From assembly GCF_011067745.1 (NCBI RefSeq), contig NZ_JAAMPJ010000016.1:1-64000 (forward strand): DNA of 64,000 nucleotides, in the 5' to 3' direction. This DNA comes from Lentzea alba. Lineage in GTDB: Bacteria; Actinomycetota; Actinomycetes; Mycobacteriales; Pseudonocardiaceae. The notes beneath the pieces are model-generated. The model saw only the letters and a list, made by a program, of their open reading frames with translations, was not told the DNA's origin and searched no databases. Both the position numbers and the translations under genes were made by a program. Positions 1 through 16,577 of the stretch are shown here, piece after piece (within the stretch, counting starts at the first letter, position 1; every line of letters begins with the position of its first letter).

Positions 1-200
1 CGCTCCAGACGGAATATGTCTGGCAATCTGGTATTACTCTCAAAGGAACTACCTCGACGAGGAGGTAATTCATATATTACTGGCTGTGTTTCGGCACGCT
101 GTTGAGTTCTCAAAGAACACGCGCTCATCATCACGATCCGCCGCACGGCGACTCGATCCGAGGCTGTGTCGTACTTAAGCTTTTGGTTTGAAACTTCCGA
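1..200 (-). promoter_or_regulatory. rRNA operon leader (16S gene lies left of the window)
   Basis: Read on the minus strand, this is a typical actinobacterial pre-16S leader. It contains TGTTCTTTGAGAACTCAAC (101-119), the boxA-like antitermination and processing motif, then a hairpin (50-55 with 62-67) and, at the window edge, another hairpin (5-10 with 18-23). The 16S 5' end is not reached, so the gene itself cannot be annotated. The call rests on recognising the conserved leader motif of this phylum. Confidence 0.8.
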
Positions 201-350
201 CGCCCTTGGCCTCTGAGCTCAGACGAGCTACCGGCTGGGTCTTCATCGTTTCGCAGTCACCCACTCTACCACAGTCCGTGGAAGCTTGGTTCGTGACCCT
301 CGTCGCGCTCCGTTCCGGTTTTCCCGGCCCGTTCCGCGCTGACATGGAGA

Positions 351-379
351 AAGTTACACGCACGCCAACTCAGGGTCAA
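351..379 (-). promoter_or_regulatory. Probable rrn promoter
   Basis: On the minus strand TTGACC (374-379) is separated by exactly 17 bp from TAACTT (351-356), a good housekeeping promoter pointing at the rRNA leader. A second -10-like TAGAGT lies at 263-268 without a clear -35, so rrn may have more than one promoter. Confidence 0.6.
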
Positions 380-506
380 ATCGGGGGCACCCCTGCGCCC
401 CGCGATCAAGAAACCGCAGGTCAGCAGCCCCGTACAGGACCCACGAACACGCTATCGCAGCGCCATAGCCGCGCACACTGTGGCCGCCGTCACACCAAGA
501 AAGATC

Positions 507-542
507 GAAGGCCGCCGACCCGCAGTGGGATCGACGGCCTTC
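507..542 (-). terminator. Terminator after tyrS
   Basis: Inverted repeat GAAGGCCGCCGA (507-518) / TCGACGGCCTTC (531-542), 20 bp past the tyrS stop, followed on the minus strand by a short T-rich stretch. It has the shape of an intrinsic terminator with a weak U-tract, as is usual in actinobacteria. Confidence 0.65.
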
Positions 543-561
543 GGGGACCAGAACGTGCAGA

Positions 562-1845
562 TCAGAGCTCTACCTGGACGCTCGCGTTGTTGCGCTTGCC
601 GCGTCGGAGGACCAGCCACTGGCCGTGGAGCAGGTCCGACGAAGCCGGCTTCCACTCCTCGTCGGTCACCTTCGCGTTGTTCACGTAGGCACCGCCCTCG
701 TTGACCGTCCGCCGCGCGGCGCCCCGGCTCTCGGCCAGGCCCGACGCGATCAGCAGGTCGACGATCGTGGGCTCGTCCGCCAGCCGCACCTGCCCCTTGG
801 GGGCCTCGGCCAGCGCCGCTTCCAGCACGGACGCGTCGAGCTCTCGCAGTTCGCCCCGGCCGAACAGCGCCGACGACGCCAGGATGACCTGCTGCGTCGC
901 GCGCTCGCCGTGCACCAGGTCGGTGAACTCCTGCGCGAGCCGCTTCTGCGCGGAACGCAGGTGCGGCTTCTCCGCCGTCTCCTTCTCCAGTTCGTCCAGC
1001 TCCTCACGCGTGAGGAAGGTGAACAGGCGCAGGTAGCGGAGCACGTCGGCGTCACCGACGTTCACGAAGTACTGGTACCAGGCGTACGGCGAGGTCAGCT
1101 CCGGGTCGAGCCACACGTTCCCGCCACCGGTCGACTTGCCGAACTTCCTGCCTTCGGCATCGGTGACCAGCGGCGCGGTCAGGGCGTGCACGTGCTTGCC
1201 TTCGACGCGGCGGATCAGGTCGACACCGCCGACGATGTTGCCCCACTGGTCCGAGCCGCCGAGCTGGAGTGCGGTGCCGTACTTGCGGTGCAGCTCCAGG
1301 TAGTCGTTCGACTGCAACAGCAGGTAGCTGAACTCGGTGTACGACATGCCATCGCTCTCCAGGCGACGCTTCACCGTCTCCCGCGACAGCATGACGTTGA
1401 TCGAGAAGTGCTTGCCGACGTCGCGCAGGAACTCCAGCGCGCTGATCTGGCCCGTCCAGTTGAGGTTGTTCTCGACGATCGCGCCCGTGGGCGACGAGTC
1501 GAACTCGACGAACCGCTCCAGCTGGCCGCGGATCCGGTCGGCCCACTCGGCGACGGTGTCCAGCGAGTTCAGCGTGCGCTCACCGGTGTCGCGCGGGTCG
1601 CCGATCATGCCCGTCGCACCGCCGGCCAGCACGATCGGCCGGTGCCCCGCCATCTGGAAGCGTTTGAGCATGAGCAGCGGGACCAGGTTGCCGGCGTGCA
1701 GCGACGGCGCCGTCGGGTCGAAACCGCAATAGAGCGTGAGCGGGCCGGCGTCCAGGTCCTTCCGGAGTGCTTCGAGGTCGGTGGACGTCGCGATCAGGCC
1801 GCGCCAGGACAGTTCGTCAAGGATGTGCTCGCTCACGGCACTCAT
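562..1845 (-). CDS. tyrS: Tyrosine--tRNA ligase
   Basis: A 427-residue class I aminoacyl-tRNA synthetase charging tRNA-Tyr in the cytoplasm. The HIGH-like motif HAGN is at residues 50-53 and the KMSKS-like KFGKS near residue 232. The C-terminal 65 residues form an S4 RNA-binding domain ([19 protein letters not shown]). Length is normal for bacterial TyrRS. Transcribed leftward alone, with a hairpin after its stop. The gene to its right is divergent, so the 58-bp gap must hold both promoters. No T-box leader was seen. Confidence 0.97.
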   Translation of the reverse strand: MSAVSEHILDELSWRGLIATSTDLEALRKDLDAGPLTLYCGFDPTAPSLHAGNLVPLLMLKRFQMAGHRPIVLAGGATGMIGDPRDTGERTLNSLDTVAEWADRIRGQLERFVEFDSSPTGAIVENNLNWTGQISALEFLRDVGKHFSINVMLSRETVKRRLESDGMSYTEFSYLLLQSNDYLELHRKYGTALQLGGSDQWGNIVGGVDLIRRVEGKHVHALTAPLVTDAEGRKFGKSTGGGNVWLDPELTSPYAWYQYFVNVGDADVLRYLRLFTFLTREELDELEKETAEKPHLRSAQKRLAQEFTDLVHGERATQQVILASSALFGRGELRELDASVLEAALAEAPKGQVRLADEPTIVDLLIASGLAESRGAARRTVNEGGAYVNNAKVTDEEWKPASSDLLHGQWLVLRRGKRNNASVQVEL

Positions 1846-1903
1846 TGTCGCCTACCAGGTCTAACGGGTTTCGACCCGGTGCCGATCCGGGTACGTCAAG
1901 GCC

Positions 1904-2341
1904 ATGACGGAGCCACGTGACGAGTTGCGGCGGCCCACTGAGCGCATGCCGCGCGTGAACGACCCTGTCGTCGAGGAACGCGTTGTGGAAGAGCGCGACG
2001 ACTACCGCAAGGCGCGGACGGTGCGGATCGTCTGCGCAGTCATCGACATCGTGTGCTGGACGTTCGCCATCGTGCTGTTGGTGCACATCTTCCTGGTGGT
2101 GGCGGGCGCGAACGCCGGCAACGGGTTCTTCCAGTTCGTCGCCGGCTGGGCGGGCGGGATCACCCTGGGTCTCGACGGTCTCTTCACCCCGGACAACCAG
2201 TCCGTGGCGGTCCTGTTCAACGAGGGCCTGGCCGCGGCGCTGTGGCTGATCATCGGCGCGCTGCTGACGAACCTGATCACGCGGCTGGCGCTGCCGGCGG
2301 ATCACCGGCGTGCCTGGTACCGGCGGACCGTTCGGCCGTAA
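1904..2341 (+). CDS. Small membrane protein, unknown function (YggT-like layout)
   Basis: 145 residues: a charged cytoplasmic N-terminus (about 1-38, rich in Glu and Arg), a hydrophobic segment at about 41-67, a short loop with GNGFFQFVAGWAGG, and a second hydrophobic segment near 108-130. The layout recalls YggT-type proteins but the match is not close, so no function is claimed. The -10-like TACGTC (1892-1897) lies 7 nt upstream of the ATG, suggesting a leaderless mRNA. The TIR gene starts 11 bp downstream and is probably co-transcribed. Confidence 0.75.
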   Translation: MTEPRDELRRPTERMPRVNDPVVEERVVEERDDYRKARTVRIVCAVIDIVCWTFAIVLLVHIFLVVAGANAGNGFFQFVAGWAGGITLGLDGLFTPDNQSVAVLFNEGLAAALWLIIGALLTNLITRLALPADHRRAWYRRTVRP

Positions 2342-2352
2342 AGAATGGCGGG

Positions 2353-3384
2353 GTGGCCGAGTACGAGTTCGACGTCGCCCTGTCGTGCGCCGAGAAGGAC
2401 CGGGAGCTGGTGCTTCCGGTCCTTCAGCAGCTGAAGGCCCTGAACGTCGAGGTCTTCTACGACAAGGAACGCGAGACCGAGTGGTGGGGCCTCGACCTCG
2501 TCGAGTACTTCTCGGAGGCGTACTCCCGACGCGCGCGCTACGTGCTCGTCTTCACGTCGCAGCACTACGTGGACAAGTGGGCACAACTCCAACGCCGCGT
2601 CACGCTCGCACGCGCGTTGGAGCAGCACACCGAGTACGTGCTGCCGATCCGTATCGATGACACCGCGGTACCGGGGCTCCCGTCGACCATCGGCTACCTC
2701 GATCTGCGCGTGCACGAGCCAGACGTCATCGCGGATGCCGTTGTGCAGAAGCTCGCGCAGCACCGTGCGGAGTTCACGGCACAGACACCGATCACGCCCA
2801 CGTCAGTGGCGGCGCTCGCACGGGAGAAGCCGCGCGGCTGGGAGTACCTGCTCTACGTCACCGTTGTGTCGCAAGGACTTGGCGAGCTGGAGCCGAAGTA
2901 CTGGGAGCACTTCCTCCGCTACGCGCCGCGCAACGGGACCGTCGAGCACGGCAGCGGGATCACGCTGATCCGGGACCGCAACGTGGTGCTGAGCGAGATC
3001 ATCAAGGTCGCCGTGGAGACGGTGTTCACCGCGGACACCCAGGAGGCCGCGTTCGGAGAGCCAGGGGTGCCGGGCGACCCGGACCGGATCGTGCACCTCG
3101 GTGAGCTGTTCGTGCGGACGTTCGACGAGATCCTGGAGTGGGCCCGCGGGATCCACGGGACCAGCTACGCGAGCGAACCCGCGCGGGTCGCCGCCCGGAT
3201 CCAGGCGCAGTTCGCGGACCAGCAGCTCCGGGCGATGCACGCGGTCGCGGCGGATCTGCGCGAGGTGGCGGACACGCTGGTCGAGCGGTTGACCGCCGGC
3301 GAGCAGATCAACGTGACGGTGCCACTGGTGTTCGAGGTGGATCCCGAGCTGGAGCGGAAGTTCAAGACAGCGCTGGACAAGCTT

Positions 3385-3393
<9 letters not shown>
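2353..3393 (+). CDS. TIR-domain protein with altered catalytic residue
   Basis: 346 residues from a GTG start. Residues 5-135 form a bacterial TIR domain: FDVALS (strand A), VFYD (34-37), WGLDL (45-49), ARYVLVFTSQHY (61-72) and the LPIRIDDT strand (97-104). NADase TIR domains, including SARM1, have a Glu in the W-x-x-x-E motif; here the segment is W76-A-Q-L-Q80, so Gln replaces Glu. The C-terminal 200 residues are helical and match nothing I recognise. The earlier start of the open frame overlaps the upstream gene, so the GTG at the TIR boundary was chosen. The end overlaps convergent mpg by 9 bp. Bacterial TIR proteins are often defence NADases; this one may be a binding or signalling version. 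Confidence 0.85.
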
Positions 3394-5380
<1,987 letters not shown>

Positions 5381-5639
5381 TCAGCTAGCGAAGTCGTAAA
5401 GAGATTCTTCCGAACGGGCCACCAGCCCGACCACGCGCCCCTCGTACAGCGCGACGTCGACCTCGCCGGAACCCGACGGCAAAGCCATCCGCGCCACCCG
5501 TACCGCGACCGAGCCCAAGCTCGACCTGACGACGCCACCGCGGAAGTTGAGCTCGCGGACCGCCTCCGCCACGGAGACGGTCTCGCCGTCCACCGCGACC
5601 GGCACCCCCGCGTCGAACGTCAGCACGGCGTGCACGGGC

Positions 5640-5647
<8 letters not shown>
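5381..5647 (-). pseudogene. argG remnant, internally deleted, 88-codon open frame
   Basis: This sits exactly where argG (argininosuccinate synthase, about 400 codons) stands in the common actinobacterial order argR-argG-argH, but is only 88 codons. Two pieces resemble ArgG as I know it: LTFDAGVPVAVDGE...AVRELN (central synthase region, residues 7-33) and SGEVDVALYEGRVVG...SEESLYDF (C-terminal region). About 300 codons, including the ATP- and citrulline-binding parts, are missing, so it cannot be a synthase. The frame is still open, overlaps argR by 8 bp and ends 12 bp before argH, so operon coupling is preserved. A working argG is presumably elsewhere. It could also have gained a new small role. 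Confidence 0.75.
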
Positions 5648-8204
<2,557 letters not shown>

Positions 8205-8208
<4 letters not shown>

Positions 8209-9070
8209 TTGTCCCCCAAGACCATCGTTCCGACACCTTCAGTGGTGAAGACTTCGAGCAGCACCGAGTGGGCCAGCCGGCCGTCGATCACGTGCGCCTG
8301 CGGAACCCCGCCGCGCACCGCGCGCAGGCAGGCCTCCATCTTCGGCACCATGCCGCTTTCCAGGTCCGGCAGCATCTTCTCGAGCTCCGCGGCGCGCACC
8401 TGGTTCAGCAGCGACGACTTGTCCGGCCAGTTCGCGTACAGGCCCTCGACGTCGGTCAGCACGACGAGCTTCTCCGCACCGAGAGCGACCGCGAGAGCGC
8501 CGGCGGCCGTGTCCGCGTTCACGTTGTGCGGCACGCCGTTGATGTCCGGCGCGACCGACGACACGACCGGAATACGGCCCGCACGCACGATGTCGAGCAC
8601 CGCGTCCGGGTTGACCTCGGTGATGTCGCCGACGAGACCGATGTCGACCTCTTCGCCGTCCACGATCGCGCCGCGACGGGTGGCCGTGAACAGGTGCGCG
8701 TCCTCGCCGGAAATCCCCACGGCGTAAGGGCCGTGCTGGTTGATCAGGCCGACGAGCTCACGCCCGACCTGGCCGACCAGGACCATCCGCACGACGTCCA
8801 TGGCTTCCGGCGTCGTGACGCGCAGACCGCCGCGGAACTCGCTGTGGATGCCGAGCTTGTCCAGCATCGACTTGATCTGGGGGCCACCGCCGTGCACGAC
8901 GACCGGGCGCAGGCCGCACAGCCGCAGGAACACCATGTCCTCGGCGAACGCCTTCTTCAGCTCGTCGTCGACCATGGCGTTGCCGCCGTACTTGACGACC
9001 ACGAGCGCACCGCGGAAACGTTCCAGCCACGGCAGCGCTTCGACGAGGACTGCCGCCTTCTCTTGTGCGT

Positions 9071-9074
<4 letters not shown>
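8205..9074 (-). CDS. argB: Acetylglutamate kinase
   Basis: 289 residues of the amino-acid kinase family, phosphorylating N-acetylglutamate. [10 protein letters not shown] and [10 protein letters not shown] are the nucleotide- and substrate-binding glycine loops; [12 protein letters not shown] is also typical. A long N-terminal helix before the kinase core (residues 1-22) fits the hexameric, arginine-inhibited type of ArgB, so feedback control is likely here. Both ends overlap their neighbours by 4 bp. Confidence 0.96.
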
Positions 9075-11289
<2,215 letters not shown>

Positions 11290-11328
11290 CTGGAATGCGC
11301 ACGCGGGGAGCTTTCGTTCGCTCTCACC

Positions 11329-11378
11329 GCACGCGGGGGCCCCGCGTGCCCGACAGGGAAACGCGGGGGCCCCGCGTT
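11329..11378. repeat. Twin GC palindromes between argC and the kinases
   Basis: Two perfect inverted repeats around a central G: 11329-11349 (arms GCACGCGGGG / CCCCGCGTGC) and 11360-11378 (arms AACGCGGGG / CCCCGCGTT). They share an identical 17-bp core 31 bp apart. A related half (ACGCGGGGAGC) lies at 11301. They may be operators for the kinase locus or a dispersed intergenic repeat; nothing in the sequence decides this. Confidence 0.6.
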
Positions 11379-11453
11379 CCGTGAGAAACATGCATGGCCA
11401 CTTGGCTGGCGATGCGGGCCAGGTGGCGCTGGGAGGGTCGGCGGGGGTCGGCC

Positions 11454-12953
11454 ATGATGATCAGCGTGAACGTGAAGGTGCGCGACGGGCTGTGGGCGGC
11501 GGGTGCCCTGCTGTTGGCGCTGGTCACGCTGGTGGCGCCGCTCGGCCGGCCGGTGCACTGGTGGCTGATCGTGGCCTCGGCGGTGTGGGCCGCGGCGCTG
11601 GTGCCGATCAGCGCTCGCTACCCGCGCTGGGCGATCGTGCTCACAGCTCCCCTGAACGCGGTCAACAACCTGCTCGCGATCGCCCCGACGTCGCTCGTGA
11701 TCTTCCGCGCCGCCCGGTCCATGCGTTCACAGGTGCAGCTGTGGGCGCTGATCGGCGTCACTGCGGTGCTGCAGGCGGCGTTCGGCGCACTGCACGCGTG
11801 GCGTGCCGGGGACAGCTGGTTCGAGTACCTGTTCGGGACCGGGTTCACCGTGGTGTTCCTGCTGATCTTTCCCGCGGTGTCGGGTGCGCTCGTGGGGCGG
11901 CGCAAGCCGTTGACGCAGGTCTTGATGGAACGCAACGACTACTTGGAACACGCACGGCTGTTGACCGCGAGCACGGCCAGGTCCGACACGCGCGCGCACA
12001 TCGCGAGCGAGATGCACGACATGCTCAGCCACCGGCTCCGACAGCTGACGGCGCACGCGGGCGCGCTGGAGCAGTCTGCCGCCGAGCAAGCCCCGGAGCT
12101 GCGCGAACAGGTCGAGCTGATCCGCAAGACGTCCGCCGTCGCGATGGATGAACTGCGCGAGATCCTCGGTGTGCTCGGAACGATCGAAGCCAGTGAGGAC
12201 GCCGGCACGCGCGCGGACGTCGAACGGCTCGTGGCTGCGTCTGCTGCTGCGGGCGTGTCCGTTGTTTTGACCTGGACCGGTGACGATCTGGCCGATGCCG
12301 ACGCACGGCTGAGGAGAGCGGTGCATCGGGTCGTGCGTGAAGCACTCACGAACGTGCACAAGCACGCGCCGTCCGCACAAACGCGCGTAACGGTGCTCGT
12401 GGCCGAACGCGTGCTGGTCGAGGTGGTCAACGGTCCCAGCGGTGAGCCGAGGGGCGGCGGCACCCGGCGCGGGCTCATCGGGCTGGAGGAACGGGTCGAG
12501 CTGGTCGGCGGGTCGTTCAGCGCCGGACTGAACGCCCGCGGGTTCCGGGTCGCGGCCGACCTGCCGGCGCATCCGGTGGTGCCGGAGGAGACGGGCGCGG
12601 CGGGTGCCGTGACGGAGGCGCCGCCACCGATCACCGCCGAGATCCTGACCGTGCCCCGCGTGGTCGGCAGCGGCTGCCTCGCCACGTTGTCCGTCGTTCC
12701 GGCGCTCGGCACGGCGTTCGTCCTGCTCATCGTCGCGATCTTCAGCCGGGCCGAGATGAGCCGTCAGGAGTTCGACGCGTTCCAGGTGTCGGTGGCGCAC
12801 GAGGAGGAGGTCACCGAGACGTTCGGGTTCGGCGTGCCGTCGGACAACGCGGGGTGCTTCCGCTATCCCGCACGCGCCGAACCCGGCCGCGACTTCGAGC
12901 TGTGCTTCGACAAGAAAGGTGTGCTGTCCACGAAGAAGGAGCTGGCCCGATGA
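11454..12953 (+). CDS. Sensor histidine kinase with C-terminal extracytoplasmic domain (paralogue 1)
   Basis: 499 residues. Several hydrophobic segments in residues 12-148 form a membrane sensor. A HisKA_3-type dimerisation domain follows, with phospho-acceptor H188 in SEMHDMLSH, then an ATPase domain with N-box N300 (REALTNVHKHA) and G-box RRGLIGLEERVELVGGSF. Unusually, a further membrane segment (about 404-430) precedes a 70-residue tail with two cysteines (C468, C484) that should lie outside the cell. Start: one of two adjacent ATGs. Its stop overlaps the start of the second kinase (ATGA). Signal unknown; antibiotic or envelope stress is only a guess from the NarL-type family. Confidence 0.88.
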   Translation: MMISVNVKVRDGLWAAGALLLALVTLVAPLGRPVHWWLIVASAVWAAALVPISARYPRWAIVLTAPLNAVNNLLAIAPTSLVIFRAARSMRSQVQLWALIGVTAVLQAAFGALHAWRAGDSWFEYLFGTGFTVVFLLIFPAVSGALVGRRKPLTQVLMERNDYLEHARLLTASTARSDTRAHIASEMHDMLSHRLRQLTAHAGALEQSAAEQAPELREQVELIRKTSAVAMDELREILGVLGTIEASEDAGTRADVERLVAASAAAGVSVVLTWTGDDLADADARLRRAVHRVVREALTNVHKHAPSAQTRVTVLVAERVLVEVVNGPSGEPRGGGTRRGLIGLEERVELVGGSFSAGLNARGFRVAADLPAHPVVPEETGAAGAVTEAPPPITAEILTVPRVVGSGCLATLSVVPALGTAFVLLIVAIFSRAEMSRQEFDAFQVSVAHEEEVTETFGFGVPSDNAGCFRYPARAEPGRDFELCFDKKGVLSTKKELAR

Positions 12954-14407
12954 GGTACGTCTGGCCGTCGCTCGCGTTCCTGGTAGGCCTGGTGCCGCTG
13001 ATCGCTCCGCTGGCCCCGGTTCCCCACCCGTTGCTGACCGTCGCGTCAGCCTTGTGGATCGCCGCCATCATGTGGCTGGCACCGCGCAAACCGGAGTGGG
13101 CGCTGCTGCTCACCGCACCGCTGTTCGCGGTCAACAACCTCTGGGCGCAGTCCATCACGACGTTCGTGGTCTTCACCGCGTCCCGGCGCATCACGCGGCT
13201 CGGCCGGCTGTGGGCGGTGCTCGGCATCATGACGGTGCTGCAGAGCGCGTTCAGCCTGGGCCAGGAGAGCTACCGGACCATGCCGCTCTGGGAGTCGCTG
13301 ACCGGCTCGGTCATCGGTTCGGTGTTCTTCGTGCTCTTCCCCGCCGTCTCCGGCATGCTGCTCGGCCGCCGCAGGCCGATGCTCCGCCTGCTGCAGGAGC
13401 GCAACGACTACCTCGAACGCGCCCGCGCGCTGACCGCCGCCTCGGCCCGTTCCGAGGAACGCGCGCACATCGCGGGCGAGATGCACGACATGCTCGGCCA
13501 CCGGCTCAGCCTGATCTCCATCCACGCCGGAGCCCTGGAGCTGGCGACCGCCCGGAAAGCACCGCAGCTGCACGAACAGGCCGAGCTGATCCGCACCACG
13601 TCGTCACTCGCGATGGCCGAGCTGCGCGAGATCCTCGGCGTGCTGCGAACCAGTCCCGAACCCGAGTCGCTCGACGAGGACACCGGCACCCGCTCCGACA
13701 TCGCCGCGCTGGTCGAAGGTTCCTCCGCCTCGCTCGACTGGTCCGGCGAAGACCTGCACGGCGCCGACCCTCGAACCCGGCGCGCGGTGCACCGGGTGGT
13801 CCGCGAGGCGTTGACCAACGTGCGCAAGCACGCCCCTCAGGCCCGCACGCGCGTGCAGGTCGCCGTCCAGGGCGGACGGGTGCGAATCCAGGTGCTCAAC
13901 GGCCCGTCTTTCGCGCCTCCCAGCAAGGGTGCCCGACGCGGTCTGGTCGGCCTGGAGGAACGCGTCGGCCTGCTCGGCGGCTCGTTCAGCGCAGGCCCAC
14001 CGGCCGAGGGCGGCTTCCGAGTCGCGGCGGACATCCCCCTGCACCCGTCGGTCGCACCGGTCGCCGAGGTCGCGGAGGTGCCACCGCCACTCGCGGCCGA
14101 GGTTTTGACCGTGCCGCGCGTGGTGGGCGGCGGGTGCCTCGGGCTGTTGACGTTGCTGCCGATCGCCGGGGCGTTGATCGTGCTGCTGCTGTTCGCGTTG
14201 TTCAACCCGACGCAGATGAACGCGCCGTACTTCGACTCGCTGAAGGTGGGCGTCACGACCGAGGAGGAGGTCATGGGCCAGTTCGGTATCGGGCAGCTCG
14301 GGGTCGACGGGTGCTCGCGGTACCAGACGTCGCACAACGCCGAGGTGTACTACAAGCTGTGTTACAGCGACGGCAAGCTGCGCTCGAAGGAGCAGGAAAG
14401 GCCGTAA
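12950..14407 (+). CDS. Sensor histidine kinase with C-terminal extracytoplasmic domain (paralogue 2)
   Basis: 485 residues, clearly a tandem duplicate of the kinase before it, with the same order of parts. Membrane segments span about residues 8-138; H179 is in GEMHDMLGHRLSLIS; the N-box is REALTNVRKHA and the G-box RRGLVGLEERVGLLGG. The C-terminal membrane segment ends near LLLFALFNP and is followed by a 65-residue tail with two cysteines (GVDGCSRY and KLCYSDG). AAGGAG lies 8 nt before the ATG, which overlaps the previous stop, so the two kinases are co-translated. They could form heterodimers. Confidence 0.88.
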   Translation: MRYVWPSLAFLVGLVPLIAPLAPVPHPLLTVASALWIAAIMWLAPRKPEWALLLTAPLFAVNNLWAQSITTFVVFTASRRITRLGRLWAVLGIMTVLQSAFSLGQESYRTMPLWESLTGSVIGSVFFVLFPAVSGMLLGRRRPMLRLLQERNDYLERARALTAASARSEERAHIAGEMHDMLGHRLSLISIHAGALELATARKAPQLHEQAELIRTTSSLAMAELREILGVLRTSPEPESLDEDTGTRSDIAALVEGSSASLDWSGEDLHGADPRTRRAVHRVVREALTNVRKHAPQARTRVQVAVQGGRVRIQVLNGPSFAPPSKGARRGLVGLEERVGLLGGSFSAGPPAEGGFRVAADIPLHPSVAPVAEVAEVPPPLAAEVLTVPRVVGGGCLGLLTLLPIAGALIVLLLFALFNPTQMNAPYFDSLKVGVTTEEEVMGQFGIGQLGVDGCSRYQTSHNAEVYYKLCYSDGKLRSKEQERP

Positions 14408-14436
14408 CGGGCTCGTCAACCGCCTATGGTGGCCTC

Positions 14437-15078
14437 GTGATCCGAGTCCTCATCGCCGACGACGAGACGTTGATGCGTGCCGGGATCCGGTTGATCCTCG
14501 AAAACGACCCGGACATCACCGTCGTGGCCGAGGCAGCCGACGGCAAGCAGGCCGTCGAGCTCACCCGCACGCACACCGTCGACGTCGCGCTGCTCGACAT
14601 CCGCATGCCCGGCGGCGACGGGCTCAAAGCCGCCGAGCAGATCGCCAGGACCGCCAACGTCGTCATGCTGACGACGTTCGGCGAGGACTCCTACGTGGCG
14701 CAGGCCCTCAAACTCGGCGCGACCGGGTTCCTGCTCAAGGACACGCCGCCGCAGGAGCTGATCAACGCCGTGCGCAAGGCCGCCAACGGTGAACCGATCC
14801 TCGCCCCGCAGATCACCAAGCGCCTCATCGAACGCCACCTCACCGCGCCGGACGACGGGGCGGTGGCGCGGCGCAAGATCGACGCGCTCACCGACACCGA
14901 GCGCAGCGTGCTCAAGCTCGTGGGCGAGGGGCTGTCCAACACCGAGATCGGCGAGCAGCTCTACCTGGCGACCGGCACGGTGAAGGCGCACATCAGCCGG
15001 ATCCTGCCCAAGCTGGGGTGCGCCAACCGCGTGCAGGCCGCCATCGTGGCCCACGACGCGGGCCTCACCCGATCGTGA
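14437..15078 (+). CDS. LuxR/NarL-type response regulator
   Basis: 213 residues from GTG. The receiver domain has IADDE, phospho-acceptor D54 (ALLDIRMP), the switch Thr in VVMLTTF and the conserved Lys in LLKDTPP. The LuxR helix-turn-helix spans about residues 148-210 (LTDTERSVLKLVGEGLSNTEIGEQL). It is the presumed partner of both kinases. A -10-like TATGGT (14425-14430) ends exactly 7 nt before the GTG, so it may also have its own leaderless transcript. Its stop touches the sthA stop, convergently. Confidence 0.93.
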   Translation: MIRVLIADDETLMRAGIRLILENDPDITVVAEAADGKQAVELTRTHTVDVALLDIRMPGGDGLKAAEQIARTANVVMLTTFGEDSYVAQALKLGATGFLLKDTPPQELINAVRKAANGEPILAPQITKRLIERHLTAPDDGAVARRKIDALTDTERSVLKLVGEGLSNTEIGEQLYLATGTVKAHISRILPKLGCANRVQAAIVAHDAGLTRS

Positions 15079-16494
15079 TCAGTGCGTCGTGAAGCGGTCC
15101 AGGGCGCGGATCTTGTTGGTGGCGTCCAGCGCCGCGACCTTGTAGGCCTCGGACAGCGTCGGGTAGTTGAAGACCGTGTCGACGAGGTAGTCGACCGTGC
15201 CGCCACAACCCATCACGGCCTGGCCGATGTGCACCAGGTCCGTCGCGCCCGTGCCGAACACGTGCACACCGAGGATCTTGCGGTCCACAGTGGACACCAG
15301 CAGCTTCAGCATGCCGTACGCGTCGCCGACGATCTGTCCGCGCGCCAGTTCGCGGTAGCGCGAAATGCCTACCTCGTAAGGCACAGCGGACGAGGTGAGC
15401 TCGGCTTCCGTCGCGCCGCAGTACGAGATCTCCGGGATCGTGTAGATGCCGATCGGCTGCAACGCGGTCAGTTCGTGCACCGGTTCGCCGAACGCGTGGT
15501 ACGCGGCCAGGCGGCCCTGATCCATCGACGTCGCGGCGAGCGCGGGGAAGCCGATCACGTCACCGACGGCGTAGATGTGCTCCACCGGCGTGCGGTAGTG
15601 CTCGTCGACGGACAGCCGGCCGCGGTTGTCCGACTCCAGTCCGGCGGCCGCCAGGTCGAGCTTCTCGGTCGTGCCCTGACGGCCCGCCGAGTACATGACG
15701 GCGGCGGCCGGGATGCGTTTGCCGGACGCCAGCGTCGTCACCGTGCCGCCGTCGGACACCTGGACGTTCACGACCTTCTCGCCGAAGCGGAACGTGACGG
15801 CCTGGTCGCGCAGGTGGAACTTCAGCGACTCCACGATCTCCGGGTCGCAGAAGTCCAGCATCCGCTCGCGCTGCTCGACGACGGTGACTCGGGTGCCCAG
15901 AGCGGCGAACATCGACGCGTACTCGATGCCGATCACGCCGGCGCCGACCACGACCAGTGACGACGGGATCTCCGTCAACGCGAAGACCTCGTCGGAGTCG
16001 AGGATCCGCTCCTCGTCGAAGTCCACCACGGACGGACGCGCGGGCGTGGTGCCGGTCGCGATCACGATGAACTCACCGCTGATCGTCGTCCGGTCGCCGC
16101 GGTGAGTTCCTTCCACCGCAACGGTGTGCTCGTCGACGAACCGGCCGAAGCCGTTCAGCAGGTCGATGCCGTTGCGGTGCAGCTGCGCACGGACGACCTG
16201 GACCTCGCGACCGATCACGTGCTGCGTGCGGGCCATCAGATCGGTGATCGTGATGTCCTGCTTGACGCGGTAGCTCGCGCCGTACAGCTCGCGCTGGCTC
16301 ATGCCGGTCAGGAACATGACGGCTTCGCGCAGCGTCTTCGACGGGATGGTGCCCGTGTTCGCGCAGACGCCGCCGACCATCTCCTGCCTGTCGATGATGG
16401 CCACGCGCTTGCCCAGTTTCGCACCCGCGATCGCCGCCTTCTGGCCACCAGGGCCAGAGCCGATGACGATCAGGTCGTAGTCGTACGACGTCAT
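15079..16494 (-). CDS. sthA: Soluble (Si-specific) NAD(P)+ transhydrogenase
   Basis: 471-residue flavoprotein disulfide-reductase-like enzyme balancing NADPH and NADH. The FAD loop is [16 protein letters not shown]. The redox loop reads [12 protein letters not shown], where the second cysteine of true disulfide reductases is replaced by Thr, the mark of SthA rather than lipoamide dehydrogenase. A second Rossmann loop ([15 protein letters not shown]) binds the pyridine nucleotide. TAGGCT ends 7-8 nt before the ATG, consistent with a leaderless message. Divergent from the ethylene-forming enzyme gene. Confidence 0.93.
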   Translation of the reverse strand: MTSYDYDLIVIGSGPGGQKAAIAGAKLGKRVAIIDRQEMVGGVCANTGTIPSKTLREAVMFLTGMSQRELYGASYRVKQDITITDLMARTQHVIGREVQVVRAQLHRNGIDLLNGFGRFVDEHTVAVEGTHRGDRTTISGEFIVIATGTTPARPSVVDFDEERILDSDEVFALTEIPSSLVVVGAGVIGIEYASMFAALGTRVTVVEQRERMLDFCDPEIVESLKFHLRDQAVTFRFGEKVVNVQVSDGGTVTTLASGKRIPAAAVMYSAGRQGTTEKLDLAAAGLESDNRGRLSVDEHYRTPVEHIYAVGDVIGFPALAATSMDQGRLAAYHAFGEPVHELTALQPIGIYTIPEISYCGATEAELTSSAVPYEVGISRYRELARGQIVGDAYGMLKLLVSTVDRKILGVHVFGTGATDLVHIGQAVMGCGGTVDYLVDTVFNYPTLSEAYKVAALDATNKIRALDRFTTH

Positions 16495-16577
16495 GGTCGG
16501 CAGCCTACCGAGACGGATTCGATTCCACCTGCGAAAGAAAAATGAACCCGGCCAACGGATTGGTCGTTCGTTGGGCC

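Noticed and set aside
1-200. 16S rRNA gene inside the window
   Set aside because: Only leader motifs are present; the conserved 16S 5' end is beyond the left edge.
188-688. 166-codon frame over the rrn promoter and tyrS end
   Set aside because: Overlaps a promoter, a terminator and a real gene; no sensible protein features.
625-1920. 431-codon open frame opposite tyrS
   Set aside because: Antisense to tyrS with composition typical of shadows.
2053-2352. Upstream extension of the TIR frame
   Set aside because: It overlaps the membrane-protein gene in another register and is rich in Gly/Arg; the TIR domain starts right after GTG 2353.
11394-11453. N-terminal extension of the first kinase
   Set aside because: The extra 20 residues are Arg/Trp-rich, absent from the paralogue, and the ATG at 11454 is better placed.
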